Assembly (NCBI GenBank): GCA_024710585.1
Contig: JANJUM010000130.1
Coordinates: 1-54,660 of the forward strand
DNA length: 54,660 nucleotides
DNA from: Desulforhopalus sp.
Lineage (GTDB): Bacteria > Desulfobacterota > Desulfobulbia > Desulfobulbales > Desulfocapsaceae
Direction: 5' to 3'
Shown here: piece after piece, positions 1-9,720 of the stretch
Layout: every line of letters begins with the position of its first letter
Position numbering within the stretch: the stretch's first letter is position 1
Program-made: the position numbers and the translations under genes
Notes under the pieces: generated by a model
Seen by the model: only the letters and a program-made list of their open reading frames with translations
Database searches by the model: none
Told to the model about the DNA's origin: nothing

Positions 1-69
1 CCGCAGTGTCGCGCCGAAAACCTGCCCAACGCCTTGTTCTGCAACGAGTGCGGCGTGAAACTGGCGTGA
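1..69 (+). CDS. C-terminal end of a zinc-ribbon protein (partial)
   Basis: The window opens inside a reading frame that ends with TGA at 67-69. The visible 22 residues include C-x-x-x...F-C-N-E-C-G, the second half of a zinc-ribbon knuckle, close to the C-terminus. This is typical of small proteins that end in a zinc-ribbon domain. The rest lies upstream of the window, so function cannot be assigned. The next gene starts 4 bases later and also carries zinc ribbons, so the two are probably co-transcribed. Confidence 0.6.
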   Translation, partial: PQCRAENLPNALFCNECGVKLA

Positions 70-73
70 TCGG

Positions 74-1315
74 ATGGATCTGGTCATCGCCCAGAGCTGT
101 CCGTCCTGCGGCGCCGAGATTTCGTTGGCCGAGGACGACCGGCTGGTTCGCTGCCCCTATTGCGATGTCTACAACTATCGCGTAGCGGGCAGCGCCCCGC
201 GTTACCTGCTGCCGGGCAGGCTGCCGGCAGCGGTCGACCCGGCGGCGGTGGTTCATATTCCATATCTGCGTTTCAAGGGCACCGTCTACGAGGTTGGCGG
301 GGAGGGGGTTCACCATCGCATCGTCGATACCACCCGCCTTGGCATCGAGGAAGACGACCTGCCCCCTTCTCTTGGTCTGAGGCCCCAGGCGATGCGTCTA
401 TTGCCGCTGATCGCCTCCCGACCCGGAAGCTATCTCCGTCAGTCGGTGCCGGGCGAGGAGGCCTTCAACCAGGCCGTGGCCGTGGCTGGCCTGTTGCGCC
501 GGCGAGAGCGGCGCGCTCTCTACCATCGCGCCTTCATCGGCGAAACCCTGAGCCGCATCTACCAGCCTTGCTACCTCCATGGCGATACGGTCTTTGACGG
601 CGTCGTTGCGCGCCCCCTGGGCGGCGGAGAGCTGTTCTCACGCCATCGCTCCGTGGCTGCCGACCCGGCCTGGGAGCCACGCTTCATTTCCAGCCACTGC
701 CCGCGATGCAGCGGGGGACTGGAAGGGGAACGCGACACGCTGGTCCTGCGCTGCCGCGGCTGCCGCAGCGAGTGGCAGGAGGAGGGCGGGCGCTTCGTTC
801 CCGTCTCCTCGACGATGGTGCCGACATCCATCCGCGACGCGCTTCACCTGCCGTTCTGGCGGGTGACCATCGTCACCGAAGGGGTGCGGCTGACCGGCTT
901 CGGCGATTACCTGCGCTTCACCAACCAGCCGCTCGCGGTGCGGCCGGCCTTCGACAGCCTGCCTCTTTCCTTATGGGTGCCCGCCTTCAAGCTCAACCCC
1001 AGGTCCTTTCTGCAAGTGGCGGCGCAACTCACCCTCGGGCAGTGGCGCCTCCCCGCCGCAGAGGAAGGTTACGTCGACGAGGTCTATGGCGCAAACCTGC
1101 CCGCGCGGGAAGCGCTGCAGGCGGTGAAGACGGTGCTCGCCCACACTACGGTGAGCAAGAAAACCAGTCTGCCACTGCTGGCCGAACTGCGTATCGCCCG
1201 GCACGAAACCAGACTGATCTACGTGCCCTTTGTCGTCAGGGGGCTCGATTATGTCGAGGAACACAGCGGTGCGGCTCTGCTTGCCGCCGCCCTGCGCTTG
1301 GGCAAGACTTTGTGA
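74..1315 (+). CDS. Double zinc-ribbon protein of unknown function
   Basis: A 413-residue protein that I do not recognise as a named family. Two C-x2-C...C-x2-C zinc ribbons are visible: one at the N-terminus (C9, C12, C27, C30) and one in the middle (about C209, C212, C228, C231). No membrane segment or signal peptide is evident. The arrangement suggests a cytoplasmic zinc-binding adaptor, but this is inference. It starts 4 bases after another zinc-ribbon gene, and a nucleoside-deaminase-family gene begins 18 bases downstream, so a single transcript through the radical SAM gene is likely. Confidence 0.75.
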   Translation: MDLVIAQSCPSCGAEISLAEDDRLVRCPYCDVYNYRVAGSAPRYLLPGRLPAAVDPAAVVHIPYLRFKGTVYEVGGEGVHHRIVDTTRLGIEEDDLPPSLGLRPQAMRLLPLIASRPGSYLRQSVPGEEAFNQAVAVAGLLRRRERRALYHRAFIGETLSRIYQPCYLHGDTVFDGVVARPLGGGELFSRHRSVAADPAWEPRFISSHCPRCSGGLEGERDTLVLRCRGCRSEWQEEGGRFVPVSSTMVPTSIRDALHLPFWRVTIVTEGVRLTGFGDYLRFTNQPLAVRPAFDSLPLSLWVPAFKLNPRSFLQVAAQLTLGQWRLPAAEEGYVDEVYGANLPAREALQAVKTVLAHTTVSKKTSLPLLAELRIARHETRLIYVPFVVRGLDYVEEHSGAALLAAALRLGKTL

Positions 1316-1333
1316 AGAAAGAAGGGGTGGGTC

Positions 1334-1903
1334 GTGTCTGTGCGAAGTGAGGAAAAAGAGCATGTTAGCTTCATGGAACTGGCCCTGGAAGAGGCCGAAG
1401 CGGCTCTAACAGCCGGCGAATTTCCCGTCGGCTGTGTCATCGTCTCCGCCGGCAAAGTGGTGGCCAGCGGGCGGCGCAGCAGCACCAACGAGGTCATCAA
1501 CGAACTCGACCATGCCGAGATGGTCGCCCTGCGGCGCCTCCTGGCCAGCGGCTTTTCTGGGGCCATGAGGGATGTCACCGTCTACGCCACCATGGAACCC
1601 TGCCTGATGTGCTATGCCACCCTCCTCGTCAACGGGGTGCGACGATTCGTCTATGCCTACGAGGATGCCATGGGCGGAGGCACAAGCCTCCCCCTGGAGA
1701 AGCTGCCGCCCCTCTACCGGGACCTTCGCCCGCTGGTTATCGGCGGAGTGCTGCGCGAGCCCAGCCTGGCCTTCTTCAAACGTTTTTTTTCGTCGCCGAG
1801 CTGTCGTTACCTTGCCGACACCTTCCTGGCCCGCTACACCCTGGCCCAGGGGGAGGGGGCAGGCGGGCCGGCGGCAACGACCCCTCGGAGCCACACCCCA
1901 TGA
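1334..1903 (+). CDS. CMP/dCMP/tRNA-adenosine deaminase family protein (TadA-like)
   Basis: Zinc-dependent deaminase fold. The catalytic H-A-E motif (D-H-A-E-M near residue 57) and the second zinc motif P-C-L-M-C are both intact, so hydrolytic deamination of a nucleobase or nucleoside is expected. Length (189 aa) is somewhat above the usual 150-170 for TadA, with a C-terminal tail rich in Gly, Ala and Thr. The GTG start at 1334 follows a purine-rich AAGGGG at 1321-1327; ATG 1373 is an alternative. The stop overlaps the radical SAM start (ATGA). The substrate cannot be fixed from sequence: tRNA A34, guanine or cytosine are all possible. Confidence 0.8.
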   Translation: MSVRSEEKEHVSFMELALEEAEAALTAGEFPVGCVIVSAGKVVASGRRSSTNEVINELDHAEMVALRRLLASGFSGAMRDVTVYATMEPCLMCYATLLVNGVRRFVYAYEDAMGGGTSLPLEKLPPLYRDLRPLVIGGVLREPSLAFFKRFFSSPSCRYLADTFLARYTLAQGEGAGGPAATTPRSHTP

Positions 1904-2916
1904 GTATTTCTTCCAGAACCGTCGGCTTCAAGCCCGGCGAGCGCAACGTCTTTCTCCATATTCTCACCGCCTGCAATCTCTCCTGCCGCCACTGCTACAT
2001 CAACCGGGGCCAGCATGGCACGGAGATGGTCGATCGCCTGCAACTGGAGACCTGGCTGGAACTCTTCGCCGATCCCGGGCGGCGCTCCAATCTCATCCTC
2101 CTTGGCGGCGAACCGACCCTGCACCCCGATCTGCCTTTTGCGGTCAGGAGGTCCAAAGAATTGGGTTACAGCGTAACCGTCGATACCAACGGCTACCTCT
2201 TCCATGATTTCCTCGCCCGCACTTCGCCGCAGGACCTCGACTATCTCAGCTTCAGCCTTGACGGCCCAGACGCGCAGACCAACGATCCCATCCGCGGCGA
2301 CGGCGTCTTCACGGTCTGCACGAGGGGCATCGCCAGGGCGATCGCGGCGGGATTCAACGTCAGCCTCATCTACACGGTGAGCGAGAAAAACCTCGATGCC
2401 CTACCGCGCATGGTGCCCCTGCTGCAACAGCTCGGGGTGCGCCGCTGGTTCATCCAGGTGCTTGGCCTGCGCGGCAACTCGGCCAAGAGCGAGGGCGACG
2501 AGACCAGCCGTGTCAGCCGCAGGCGCTGGCTGGAGACGGTGCCGGAGGTGGCCGCACAGGCAGCGGCGGCCGGGGTGCACGTCATCTATCCCCAGGTGTT
2601 TCTCGAACAGGGCGAAACCTTCGAGTGCGCCGGCAACGTGGCGGAAAACTACTTCGTCTTCCCCAACGGCCGCGTCTATCGCTGCCCCCTGTGCGAAGAC
2701 TACCCGGTCAATGCCCTGCGTATCGAGGAGGGACGGCTCCTGCCCAATGACGGCCTCACTGAGGACCGCTTTTTCGCCCTGGATATCCCCGAAGGCTGCG
2801 TCATGAACAAGCTCCTCCAGCCCGACACCCTCGAGTACGATGAGCATGGCCGGCCGCGCTACCGCATCTCCTGCTGCCTGCTCAAGCGCGAGATCGGCTG
2901 GCAGGGCGCTGGCTGA
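1900..2916 (+). CDS. Radical SAM protein
   Basis: A 338-residue radical SAM enzyme. The 4Fe-4S motif C-x3-C-x2-C is at C25, C29, C32, followed by the L-G-G-E-P motif for SAM binding. The C-terminal third carries further cysteines (E-C-A-G, C-P-L-C, S-C-C), which could hold auxiliary clusters as in SPASM-type enzymes. The ATG at 1900 overlaps the deaminase stop by four bases, so translation is coupled; the open frame extends upstream of it but has no homologous sequence there. The reaction is unknown. Pairing with a deaminase-family enzyme might mean joint modification of a nucleotide or tRNA, which is inference. Confidence 0.85.
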   Translation: MSISSRTVGFKPGERNVFLHILTACNLSCRHCYINRGQHGTEMVDRLQLETWLELFADPGRRSNLILLGGEPTLHPDLPFAVRRSKELGYSVTVDTNGYLFHDFLARTSPQDLDYLSFSLDGPDAQTNDPIRGDGVFTVCTRGIARAIAAGFNVSLIYTVSEKNLDALPRMVPLLQQLGVRRWFIQVLGLRGNSAKSEGDETSRVSRRRWLETVPEVAAQAAAAGVHVIYPQVFLEQGETFECAGNVAENYFVFPNGRVYRCPLCEDYPVNALRIEEGRLLPNDGLTEDRFFALDIPEGCVMNKLLQPDTLEYDEHGRPRYRISCCLLKREIGWQGAG

Positions 2917-2919
2917 GAT

Positions 2920-3687
2920 TCAGGCCGCGGAGCTCTTCTTGCCGGAGAAAAGCCCGGTAAGGAAGATGCCCGCCTCGTAGAGCAGGAAGAGCGGGATGGC
3001 GAGGAGCACGGTGGCGACGGGGTCACCGGCGGTGAGCAGGAAGGACAGCACGACGATCGCCACGTAGAATGGTGTGCGCCGCTTTCTGAAGGTGGCGGCA
3101 GTGATGAAGCCCGCCTTGCCGGACATCACCATGAGGAAGGGGATCTGGAAGGCGATGCCGAAGGTGAGGATGGTGCGGGCGACGAAGGTCAGGTAGAGGC
3201 CGAGCTTGGGCAGGGGTTCGAGGTGGTCGCTGGCGTAGCTCATGAAGTAGACGAGCATCTTCGGCAGGACGACGAAGAAGGCGAACACCGCCCCCCCGCT
3301 AAAAAGCAGCATCGCCCAGAACACCACGACCAGCGCCAGCCGTTTCTCTGATTTTTTCAGGCCGGGAGCGACGAACATCCACAGCTGGTAGATTGCCACC
3401 GGCATGGCGCCGATGACCCCGACGAGAAAGGCCAGCTTGAGGTAGGCGACGAAGGCCTCGGGCAGGTTGGTATAGACGAGGCGGTAGACCAGCGGGCTGG
3501 CGGCGAAGAGCGGGGCGATGCAGAAGGCCGCGATCTTCTCGATGAACAGGTAGGCGACGACGCTGGCCAGCAGTACCGTCAGCATCACCTTGATCACCCG
3601 CCGGCGCAGCTCGAGGTGGTGGGGACGGAAGAGGGCGAGACTCCTCTCGAGGAGGGGGATCGAGGTCTGCAGGTTGTAACCGCTCAT
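2920..3687 (-). CDS. tatC: Sec-independent protein translocase TatC
   Basis: A 255-residue integral membrane protein with six predicted hydrophobic segments, the receptor subunit of the twin-arginine translocase for folded proteins. The conserved periplasmic N-L-P-E-A-F stretch and the cytoplasmic loop after P-G-L-K-K-S-E-K-R fit TatC. The N-terminus (about 25 residues before H-L-E-L-R-R-R) is slightly extended. Its ATG overlaps the stop of the upstream tatB-like gene (ATGA), so the two are translationally coupled. It ends 3 bases from the convergent radical SAM gene. Confidence 0.95.
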   Translation of the reverse strand: MSGYNLQTSIPLLERSLALFRPHHLELRRRVIKVMLTVLLASVVAYLFIEKIAAFCIAPLFAASPLVYRLVYTNLPEAFVAYLKLAFLVGVIGAMPVAIYQLWMFVAPGLKKSEKRLALVVVFWAMLLFSGGAVFAFFVVLPKMLVYFMSYASDHLEPLPKLGLYLTFVARTILTFGIAFQIPFLMVMSGKAGFITAATFRKRRTPFYVAIVVLSFLLTAGDPVATVLLAIPLFLLYEAGIFLTGLFSGKKSSAA

Positions 3688-4151
3688 TGCTGCGGGCCGC
3701 TCTCAGGCGGGGCGCCCCTGGTGTCGCGGACTTGCGCTGCCGGCATATCGGTGGGACCGGGGCCTGCCTCGGCTGGGCCTTCAGGGGGAGGCGCGTCGTT
3801 TTCCGCCTGCTGCTGCGTGCCGCGGCCAGCGGTCTCCTTGAGCAGCTCCTCGTAGGCGGCTGCCGCCATGGCGGCGGGGTCGGCAGGGGAGGCGACGCTG
3901 TCTGCCGGCCTCTCCTGGGAGTCGAGAAGATCGTTTTTAAGGGACTTGGCCGCCTCCTCGAGCTCGGGGCGGATTTCTTGCAGCACCTTGCTCTCTTCGG
4001 CCAGGGAGGACTTGAGGCTCTCGGCGGTTTTCTTGAGGTCGAGCAGCCCCTTGGCCATGGACCTGGCCAGGTCGGGGAGTTTGTCCGGTCCGATGACGAT
4101 CAGGGCCAGGGCCATGATGAGCAGCATTTCCGGCAGACCGATGCCAAACAT
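3684..4151 (-). CDS. tatB: TatA/TatB-family translocase subunit
   Basis: A 155-residue protein with one N-terminal membrane helix (M-F-G-I-G-L-P-E-M-L to V-I-G-P), then the G-P-D-K-L-P hinge, an amphipathic helix and an acidic, Pro/Ala-rich tail. Glu at position 8 and the long tail are TatB-like, but some Desulfobacterota use one TatA/B hybrid, so subtype is inferred. I chose ATG 4151 because M-F-G-I-G is the canonical start; the frame is open further upstream without family resemblance. Forms an operon with tatC behind the promoter at 4343-4371. Confidence 0.9.
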   Translation of the reverse strand: MFGIGLPEMLLIMALALIVIGPDKLPDLARSMAKGLLDLKKTAESLKSSLAEESKVLQEIRPELEEAAKSLKNDLLDSQERPADSVASPADPAAMAAAAYEELLKETAGRGTQQQAENDAPPPEGPAEAGPGPTDMPAAQVRDTRGAPPESGPQQ

Positions 4152-4342
4152 GAAGGGTGCCTCGCAGGGGTTTTCGAAGGGGGGGTGCCGTCGCCGGCCG
4201 GATCCCTTTTCGGCCGCAAGAAGGCAGAGAGACGGCGATCGGAACCACTCCGTGCAACTCGCTGCGCTGCTGGCCGTCGAAGAAAAGAAGATTCCGTGCA
4301 ACCCGGCACTCTCCGCAGGTCGTGGGGAGAGATAAGGGTGTC

Positions 4343-4371
4343 AATTTACGGTATTGCAGACGCCGTGTCAA
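4343..4371 (-). promoter_or_regulatory. Sigma-70 promoter for tatBC
   Basis: Read on the minus strand: -35 TTGACA (4371-4366), a 17-base spacer, -10 TAAATT (4348-4343). The start site would lie near 4336, giving a leader of about 185 bases before tatB. A second TTGACA on the same strand overlaps the -10. Confidence 0.5.
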
Positions 4372-4480
4372 TGGTCGACGCCACCTCAATGGAATGAAAC
4401 GTCGACGGAAAAATCTCCTAACTTGCCATAATCATTCTTTTTTACCTTGCGGTAGCGATCCTTGCTCTTGTTAATAATGA

Positions 4481-4509
4481 TTGACATAGGTGAAACTGTT
4501 TACTATAGT
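4481..4509 (+). promoter_or_regulatory. Strong sigma-70 promoter for purA
   Basis: A perfect -35 TTGACA (4481-4486), exactly 17 bases, then -10 TATAGT (4504-4509). Transcription would start near 4516, about 87 bases before purA. The 450-base tatB-purA gap (4152-4602) holds this and the divergent tat promoter; I saw nothing coding in it. Confidence 0.8.
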
Positions 4510-4557
4510 TGATTCCTTTGTCTTGCGCGTATTTGTTGCGATTTGCCGCGGCAATAG

Positions 4558-5904
<1,347 letters not shown>

Positions 5905-5968
5905 GGAGTGCGCGCTCCCCGTGGGAGCGCCTCCGCATCAACGACTGAGACTTACAAAGAGGGGCTTG

Positions 5969-6238
5969 ATGGCAAGAATTACCTGTGAAGATTGTCTGGA
6001 AACGGTCGGCAAGCAGAACCGGTTCAAACTGATCCACCTCACCGTGCAAAGGGTGAAGCAGCATCGTCAGGGCGAACCGTTTCTCGTCGAGGGAAAGAAC
6101 AAGGAGATCGTCATGACCCTGCGCGAAATCGCCGCGGGCAGCGTGACGTTCGACAATATCCACTCGCTGCCCGACAGATCCGAGCAGGCGAAGAAAGATG
6201 ACCAGCAGGAAACCGAGGTTGTTTCCGACCTTTCGTAA
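5969..6238 (+). CDS. rpoZ: RNA polymerase omega subunit
   Basis: An 89-residue protein matching omega: it begins M-A-R-I-T-C-E-D-C-L-E, then N-R-F-K-L-I-H-L-T-V-Q-R-V-K-Q, the helix that clamps the beta' C-terminus. It assists RNA polymerase assembly and forms part of the ppGpp site 1 in proteobacteria. The frame is open upstream, but this start (ATG 5969 after GAGGGG) gives the canonical N-terminus. The C-terminal tail is acidic and glutamine-rich. It sits 64 bases after purA. Confidence 0.92.
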   Translation: MARITCEDCLETVGKQNRFKLIHLTVQRVKQHRQGEPFLVEGKNKEIVMTLREIAAGSVTFDNIHSLPDRSEQAKKDDQQETEVVSDLS

Positions 6239-6262
6239 TTCCGCAGGCACTGTCGAAAAACC

Positions 6263-7384
6263 ATGAGCAACGATTATTACGATATCCTCTCCGTCGAGAG
6301 AACCGCCACGGCCGCAGAAATCAAGAAGGCCTACCGCAAGCTGGCGATGAAATACCACCCCGACCGCAATCCGGGTGACAAGGAGGCCGAGGAGAAGTTC
6401 AAGTCATGCACCGAGGCCTACGAGGTATTGAGCGACGAGAACAAGCGTAAGATCTATGACACCTATGGCCATGACGGTCTGAAAAACAGCGGCTACCGAG
6501 GACCGGGCAGCGCCGAGGACATCTTCTCGAGCTTTGGCGATATCTTTGGCGACCTCTTCGGTTTCGGCTCCGGAAGGTCGACCATGCGCCGCGACGGGCC
6601 GATACCCGGCAACGATCTGCGCTACGACGTCGAAATATCCTTCATGGAGGCGGTACACGGGGTTTCCAAGGAAGTTCAGCTGACACGGCGCGACACCTGC
6701 TGGACCTGCGAGGGCAGCGGCAGCCGCCCCGGCTACCAGAAGAAGACCTGCCCGACCTGCAACGGCCGCGGCCAGGTTGTGCGCTCCCAGGGCTTCTTCC
6801 AGATGAGTTCCACCTGCCCGCAGTGCCACGGCGAAGGGGCCATCGTCAGCCACCCCTGCAACGACTGCCATGGCAGCGGCCTGGTGGAAAAGACCAAGAA
6901 AGTCGCTCTGAAAATCCCCGCCGGCGTTGATACCGGCGCGCGCATGCGGCTGCGTGGCGAGGGTGAGGGGGGGCGGCGCGGCGGGCAGGCCGGCGACCTC
7001 TATGTGGTTGTCCATGTCCGCGAGCATGAGTTCTTCAAGCGCGAAGGCGACACCATCTATTGCCGTTACCCGGTGTCCATGGCCAAGGCAGCCCTGGGGA
7101 CGACGGTGGAGATCCCCACCGTGCACGGCAAGAAGGACCTCGACATCCCCGCCGGCAGCCAGTCCGGGCAGCTGTTCACCCTGCGCAACGAAGGGGTGCC
7201 GAGCCTGCGCGGACGCGGTCGTGGCGATATGATCGTCGAGTTGCAGGTGCTGACCCCGACCAATCTCTGCGAAGAGCAGAAGAAGGTGCTGCGGGAGTTC
7301 GATACGCTCTGTCAGCAGCACGGACAGCACAAGGAGGAGGAAGGCTTTTTCAAGCGCCTCTTCAACGAGGTTCTCGGCAAGTGA
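6263..7384 (+). CDS. dnaJ: Chaperone DnaJ
   Basis: A 373-residue class A J-protein. The J domain (about 1-70) has the HPD triad at 32-34; a Gly/Phe-rich linker follows ([11 protein letters not shown]). The zinc domain has four C-x-x-C-x-G-x-G repeats (C-W-T-C, C-P-T-C, C-P-Q-C, C-N-D-C), and the C-terminal substrate-binding domains are complete. It stimulates DnaK ATPase and delivers unfolded clients. No dnaK or grpE is nearby, unlike the common operon. It starts 24 bases after rpoZ. Confidence 0.96.
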   Translation: MSNDYYDILSVERTATAAEIKKAYRKLAMKYHPDRNPGDKEAEEKFKSCTEAYEVLSDENKRKIYDTYGHDGLKNSGYRGPGSAEDIFSSFGDIFGDLFGFGSGRSTMRRDGPIPGNDLRYDVEISFMEAVHGVSKEVQLTRRDTCWTCEGSGSRPGYQKKTCPTCNGRGQVVRSQGFFQMSSTCPQCHGEGAIVSHPCNDCHGSGLVEKTKKVALKIPAGVDTGARMRLRGEGEGGRRGGQAGDLYVVVHVREHEFFKREGDTIYCRYPVSMAKAALGTTVEIPTVHGKKDLDIPAGSQSGQLFTLRNEGVPSLRGRGRGDMIVELQVLTPTNLCEEQKKVLREFDTLCQQHGQHKEEEGFFKRLFNEVLGK

Positions 7385-7398
7385 GCGGGGGCGACACC

Positions 7399-7914
7399 AT
7401 GGCAACGGAAAAAGAGGCCGTACTGACCCACTTCGATAACGCCGGCAACGCCCGCATGGTCGATGTCGGCGGCAAGGTCGAGACCACGCGAGAAGCGACG
7501 GCGGCGGGGACGGTGACCATGTCGCGCACCGCCTTCGATCTCGTCAGGAGCGGCTCCATGGCCAAGGGCGATGTGCTTGGCATCGCGCGGGTGGCGGGGA
7601 TCATGGCCGCCAAGAAGGTCGATCAGCTCATCCCCCTGACGCATCCCTTGCTGATCACCAAGGTCGATGTGCACTTCGCCCTGCGTGAGGAGGAAAACGC
7701 CGTCGATATCTTCGCCACCGTGGGCATCTGTGGCAAGACCGGGGTGGAGATGGAGGCGCTCACCGCTGTTTCCGTTGCCGCCCTGACAATTTACGACATG
7801 TGCAAGGCCGTCGACAAAGGTATGGTCATCGGCGACGTTCGTCTCCTCAAGAAGAGTGGGGGCAAGAGCGGCATGTATGTTCGGGAGGAAACGGCTCCGC
7901 AGGGGGTCGTGTGA
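7399..7914 (+). CDS. moaC: Cyclic pyranopterin monophosphate synthase
   Basis: A 171-residue protein of molybdenum cofactor biosynthesis, converting the MoaA product (3',8-cyclo-GTP) to cyclic pyranopterin monophosphate. The family blocks are intact: [45 protein letters not shown] and [11 protein letters not shown] 7399 gives the correct N-terminus; the frame is open well upstream through dnaJ. No moaA partner lies nearby. It starts 14 bases after dnaJ. Confidence 0.95.
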   Translation: MATEKEAVLTHFDNAGNARMVDVGGKVETTREATAAGTVTMSRTAFDLVRSGSMAKGDVLGIARVAGIMAAKKVDQLIPLTHPLLITKVDVHFALREEENAVDIFATVGICGKTGVEMEALTAVSVAALTIYDMCKAVDKGMVIGDVRLLKKSGGKSGMYVREETAPQGVV

Positions 7915-7941
7915 TAGAGAAGGAGATGAAGGAGGTTGGCC

Positions 7942-8304
7942 ATGGATAAAGAACAATTGGAAATGTTCCGGCGGCAGCTGCAGCAGAAAAAGCAGGAGAT
8001 TATGGCCGAAGCCGGCAAGACCATGACGGAAATGACCGATCAGACCACCAATGTCCCCGACCCCAACGACCGGGCGACCCTGGAGTCGGGACGGAGCTTC
8101 GAACTGCGCATTCGCGACCGCGAGCGGCGCCTGCTGGTGAAGATCGATGAAGCCATAGGCCGCATTGACGAAGGCACCTACGGCATCTGCGAGGATTGCG
8201 GCGAGGAAATCGGCATCAAGCGTCTGGAGGCGCGGCCGGTGACTACCCTGTGCATCGACTGCAAGACCCTTCAGGAAACCCGGGAAAAGTCCGTGGGGCA
8301 ATAG
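7942..8304 (+). CDS. dksA: DksA/TraR-family zinc-finger transcription factor
   Basis: A 120-residue protein with an N-terminal coiled coil (residues about 1-75, Gln/Lys/Glu-rich), an acidic segment D-P-N-D-R-A at its tip, and a C4 zinc finger (C-E-D-C-G ... C-I-D-C). In this family the coiled coil enters the RNA polymerase secondary channel and acts with ppGpp. ATG 7942 follows GGAGG (7931-7935). Whether it is the main DksA or a paralogue cannot be decided here. rpoZ, the other ppGpp-site component, is in the same gene run. Confidence 0.88.
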   Translation: MDKEQLEMFRRQLQQKKQEIMAEAGKTMTEMTDQTTNVPDPNDRATLESGRSFELRIRDRERRLLVKIDEAIGRIDEGTYGICEDCGEEIGIKRLEARPVTTLCIDCKTLQETREKSVGQ

Positions 8305-8310
8305 ATCCCC

Positions 8311-9315
8311 ATGCCGGAACTGCGCAAGGATCCCGTTCTCGGGCGATGGATCATCATCTCCAAGGAGAGGAAGAAACGGCCCACCGACTTCCCCGTTGAG
8401 GTCAACAGCAGCATCGGCGGCTTCTGCCCTCTGTGCCCGGGGCATGAATCCTTCACCCCTGCCGAGGTGCTGGCCTTCAGCGAAGCAGGCCGCCAGCCGA
8501 ACGGCAGCGGCTGGCAGCTGCGGGTGGTCCCCAACAAGTATCCGGCGCTGATCATCGAGGGCGAGCTGGGCAAGGAGGGGCTCGGCCTTTACGACCGCAT
8601 GAACGGCATCGGTGCCCATGAGGTGATCATCGAGACCCCCCGGCACGAGCACAACTTCGCCGACTTCGCCATCGAGGAGATGGCCAGGGTCTTCACGGCC
8701 TACAAGGAACGGATCATCGACCTCGAGAAGGATCAGCGTTTCCGATACGTCATGGTCTTCAAAAACCATGGCCGTGCCGCCGGTGCCTCGCTGGAACATT
8801 CCCACTCGCAACTCATCGCCCTGCCCATCCTGCCGCGGATGATCGTCTCCGAGCTCGATGGCGCCCTGTCCCACTTCAAATACAAGGAACGCTGCATTTT
8901 CTGCGACATCATCCGTCAGGAGATGCAGATAAAGGAGCGGGTGGTGTGCGAAAATGACGGCTTCATCTGCATCATGCCGTTTGCGCCACGCACCCCCTTC
9001 GAGATGTGGATCCTCCCCAAGCGCCACAGCTCGTCCTTCTACTGCCAGAACGAACGCGACCTCCATAGCCTGGCGGCAATCTTCTCCGACGCCCTGCAGC
9101 GTCTGACGCGCTGTATCCCCGACGTACCCTACAACTACGTCCTGCATACCGACCCCTTGCGTTCCGGCGGCCTGGAGTATTACCACTGGCATTTCGAGAT
9201 CGTCCCCAAGCTCACCTCCATCGCCGGCTTCGAGTGGGGATCGGGGTTCTATATCAACCCGCTGCCGCCGGAAGAGGCCGCTCATTTTCTCCGTCAAGCC
9301 CTCGAGGCACCCTAA
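8311..9315 (+). CDS. galT: Galactose-1-phosphate uridylyltransferase family enzyme
   Basis: A 334-residue HIT-superfamily nucleotidylyltransferase. The zinc-site cysteines C-P-L-C are near residue 38, and the catalytic motif reads E-H-S-H-S-Q (H-x-H-x-Q) around residue 170, the histidine that forms the UMP intermediate. It would exchange UMP between UDP-glucose and galactose 1-phosphate in the Leloir pathway. No galK or galE is adjacent, so an alternative sugar-1-phosphate substrate is possible. It starts 6 bases after the dksA-like gene, probably in the same transcript. Confidence 0.88.
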   Translation: MPELRKDPVLGRWIIISKERKKRPTDFPVEVNSSIGGFCPLCPGHESFTPAEVLAFSEAGRQPNGSGWQLRVVPNKYPALIIEGELGKEGLGLYDRMNGIGAHEVIIETPRHEHNFADFAIEEMARVFTAYKERIIDLEKDQRFRYVMVFKNHGRAAGASLEHSHSQLIALPILPRMIVSELDGALSHFKYKERCIFCDIIRQEMQIKERVVCENDGFICIMPFAPRTPFEMWILPKRHSSSFYCQNERDLHSLAAIFSDALQRLTRCIPDVPYNYVLHTDPLRSGGLEYYHWHFEIVPKLTSIAGFEWGSGFYINPLPPEEAAHFLRQALEAP

Positions 9316-9327
9316 AAGGAGGAAATC

Positions 9328-9681
9328 GTGAAGAAACTCCTGCTCATCGACGACGAGGAAGCGATCCGCATGATCTACCGCGAGGAGTTCGAGAGTGATG
9401 GCTATCAGGTGGTCACCGCCGCCGATGGGCAGAGTGGTCTTGACCTCTTTCGCGTCGCTCAGCCCGATCTGGTCATCCTCGATATCCAGATGCCGGGGAT
9501 CAACGGCGTCGAGGTGCTGCGGCAAATGAAGATGCTCAACGCCGAGGTGCCGGTGATCCTGTGTAGCGCCTACCAGGAGTTCAAGCGCGACCTCGGCACC
9601 TGGGCCTCTGACGACTATGTGGTCAAGTCCGGCAATCTCGACGAACTCAAGGCCACGGTACGGCGCCTGCTCAAACTCTAA
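9328..9681 (+). CDS. Single-domain response regulator (CheY-like)
   Basis: A 117-residue stand-alone receiver domain without output domain. The acidic pair D-D-E is at 9-11, the phospho-acceptor Asp in L-V-I-L-D-I-Q-M-P-G, the conserved Ser in I-L-C-S-A, and the Lys in D-Y-V-V-K-S. It must signal through a protein partner. The GTG start has GGAGG upstream (9318-9322) and begins 12 bases after galT. No histidine kinase is nearby. Confidence 0.92.
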   Translation: MKKLLLIDDEEAIRMIYREEFESDGYQVVTAADGQSGLDLFRVAQPDLVILDIQMPGINGVEVLRQMKMLNAEVPVILCSAYQEFKRDLGTWASDDYVVKSGNLDELKATVRRLLKL

Positions 9682-9720
9682 CGAGGATCTGGCGGCAGCC
9701 GCATCGAGGAGCGTTCACCC

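Noticed and set aside
67-69. TGA at the end of the first partial gene as selenocysteine
   Set aside because: It follows the zinc-ribbon end directly and the frame after it has no recognisable continuation; the next gene starts in another frame.
7312-9525. Very long open frame (737 codons) on the minus strand
   Set aside because: It runs antisense to moaC, the DksA-like gene and galT, which are clear genes; high GC creates long open frames on the reverse strand.
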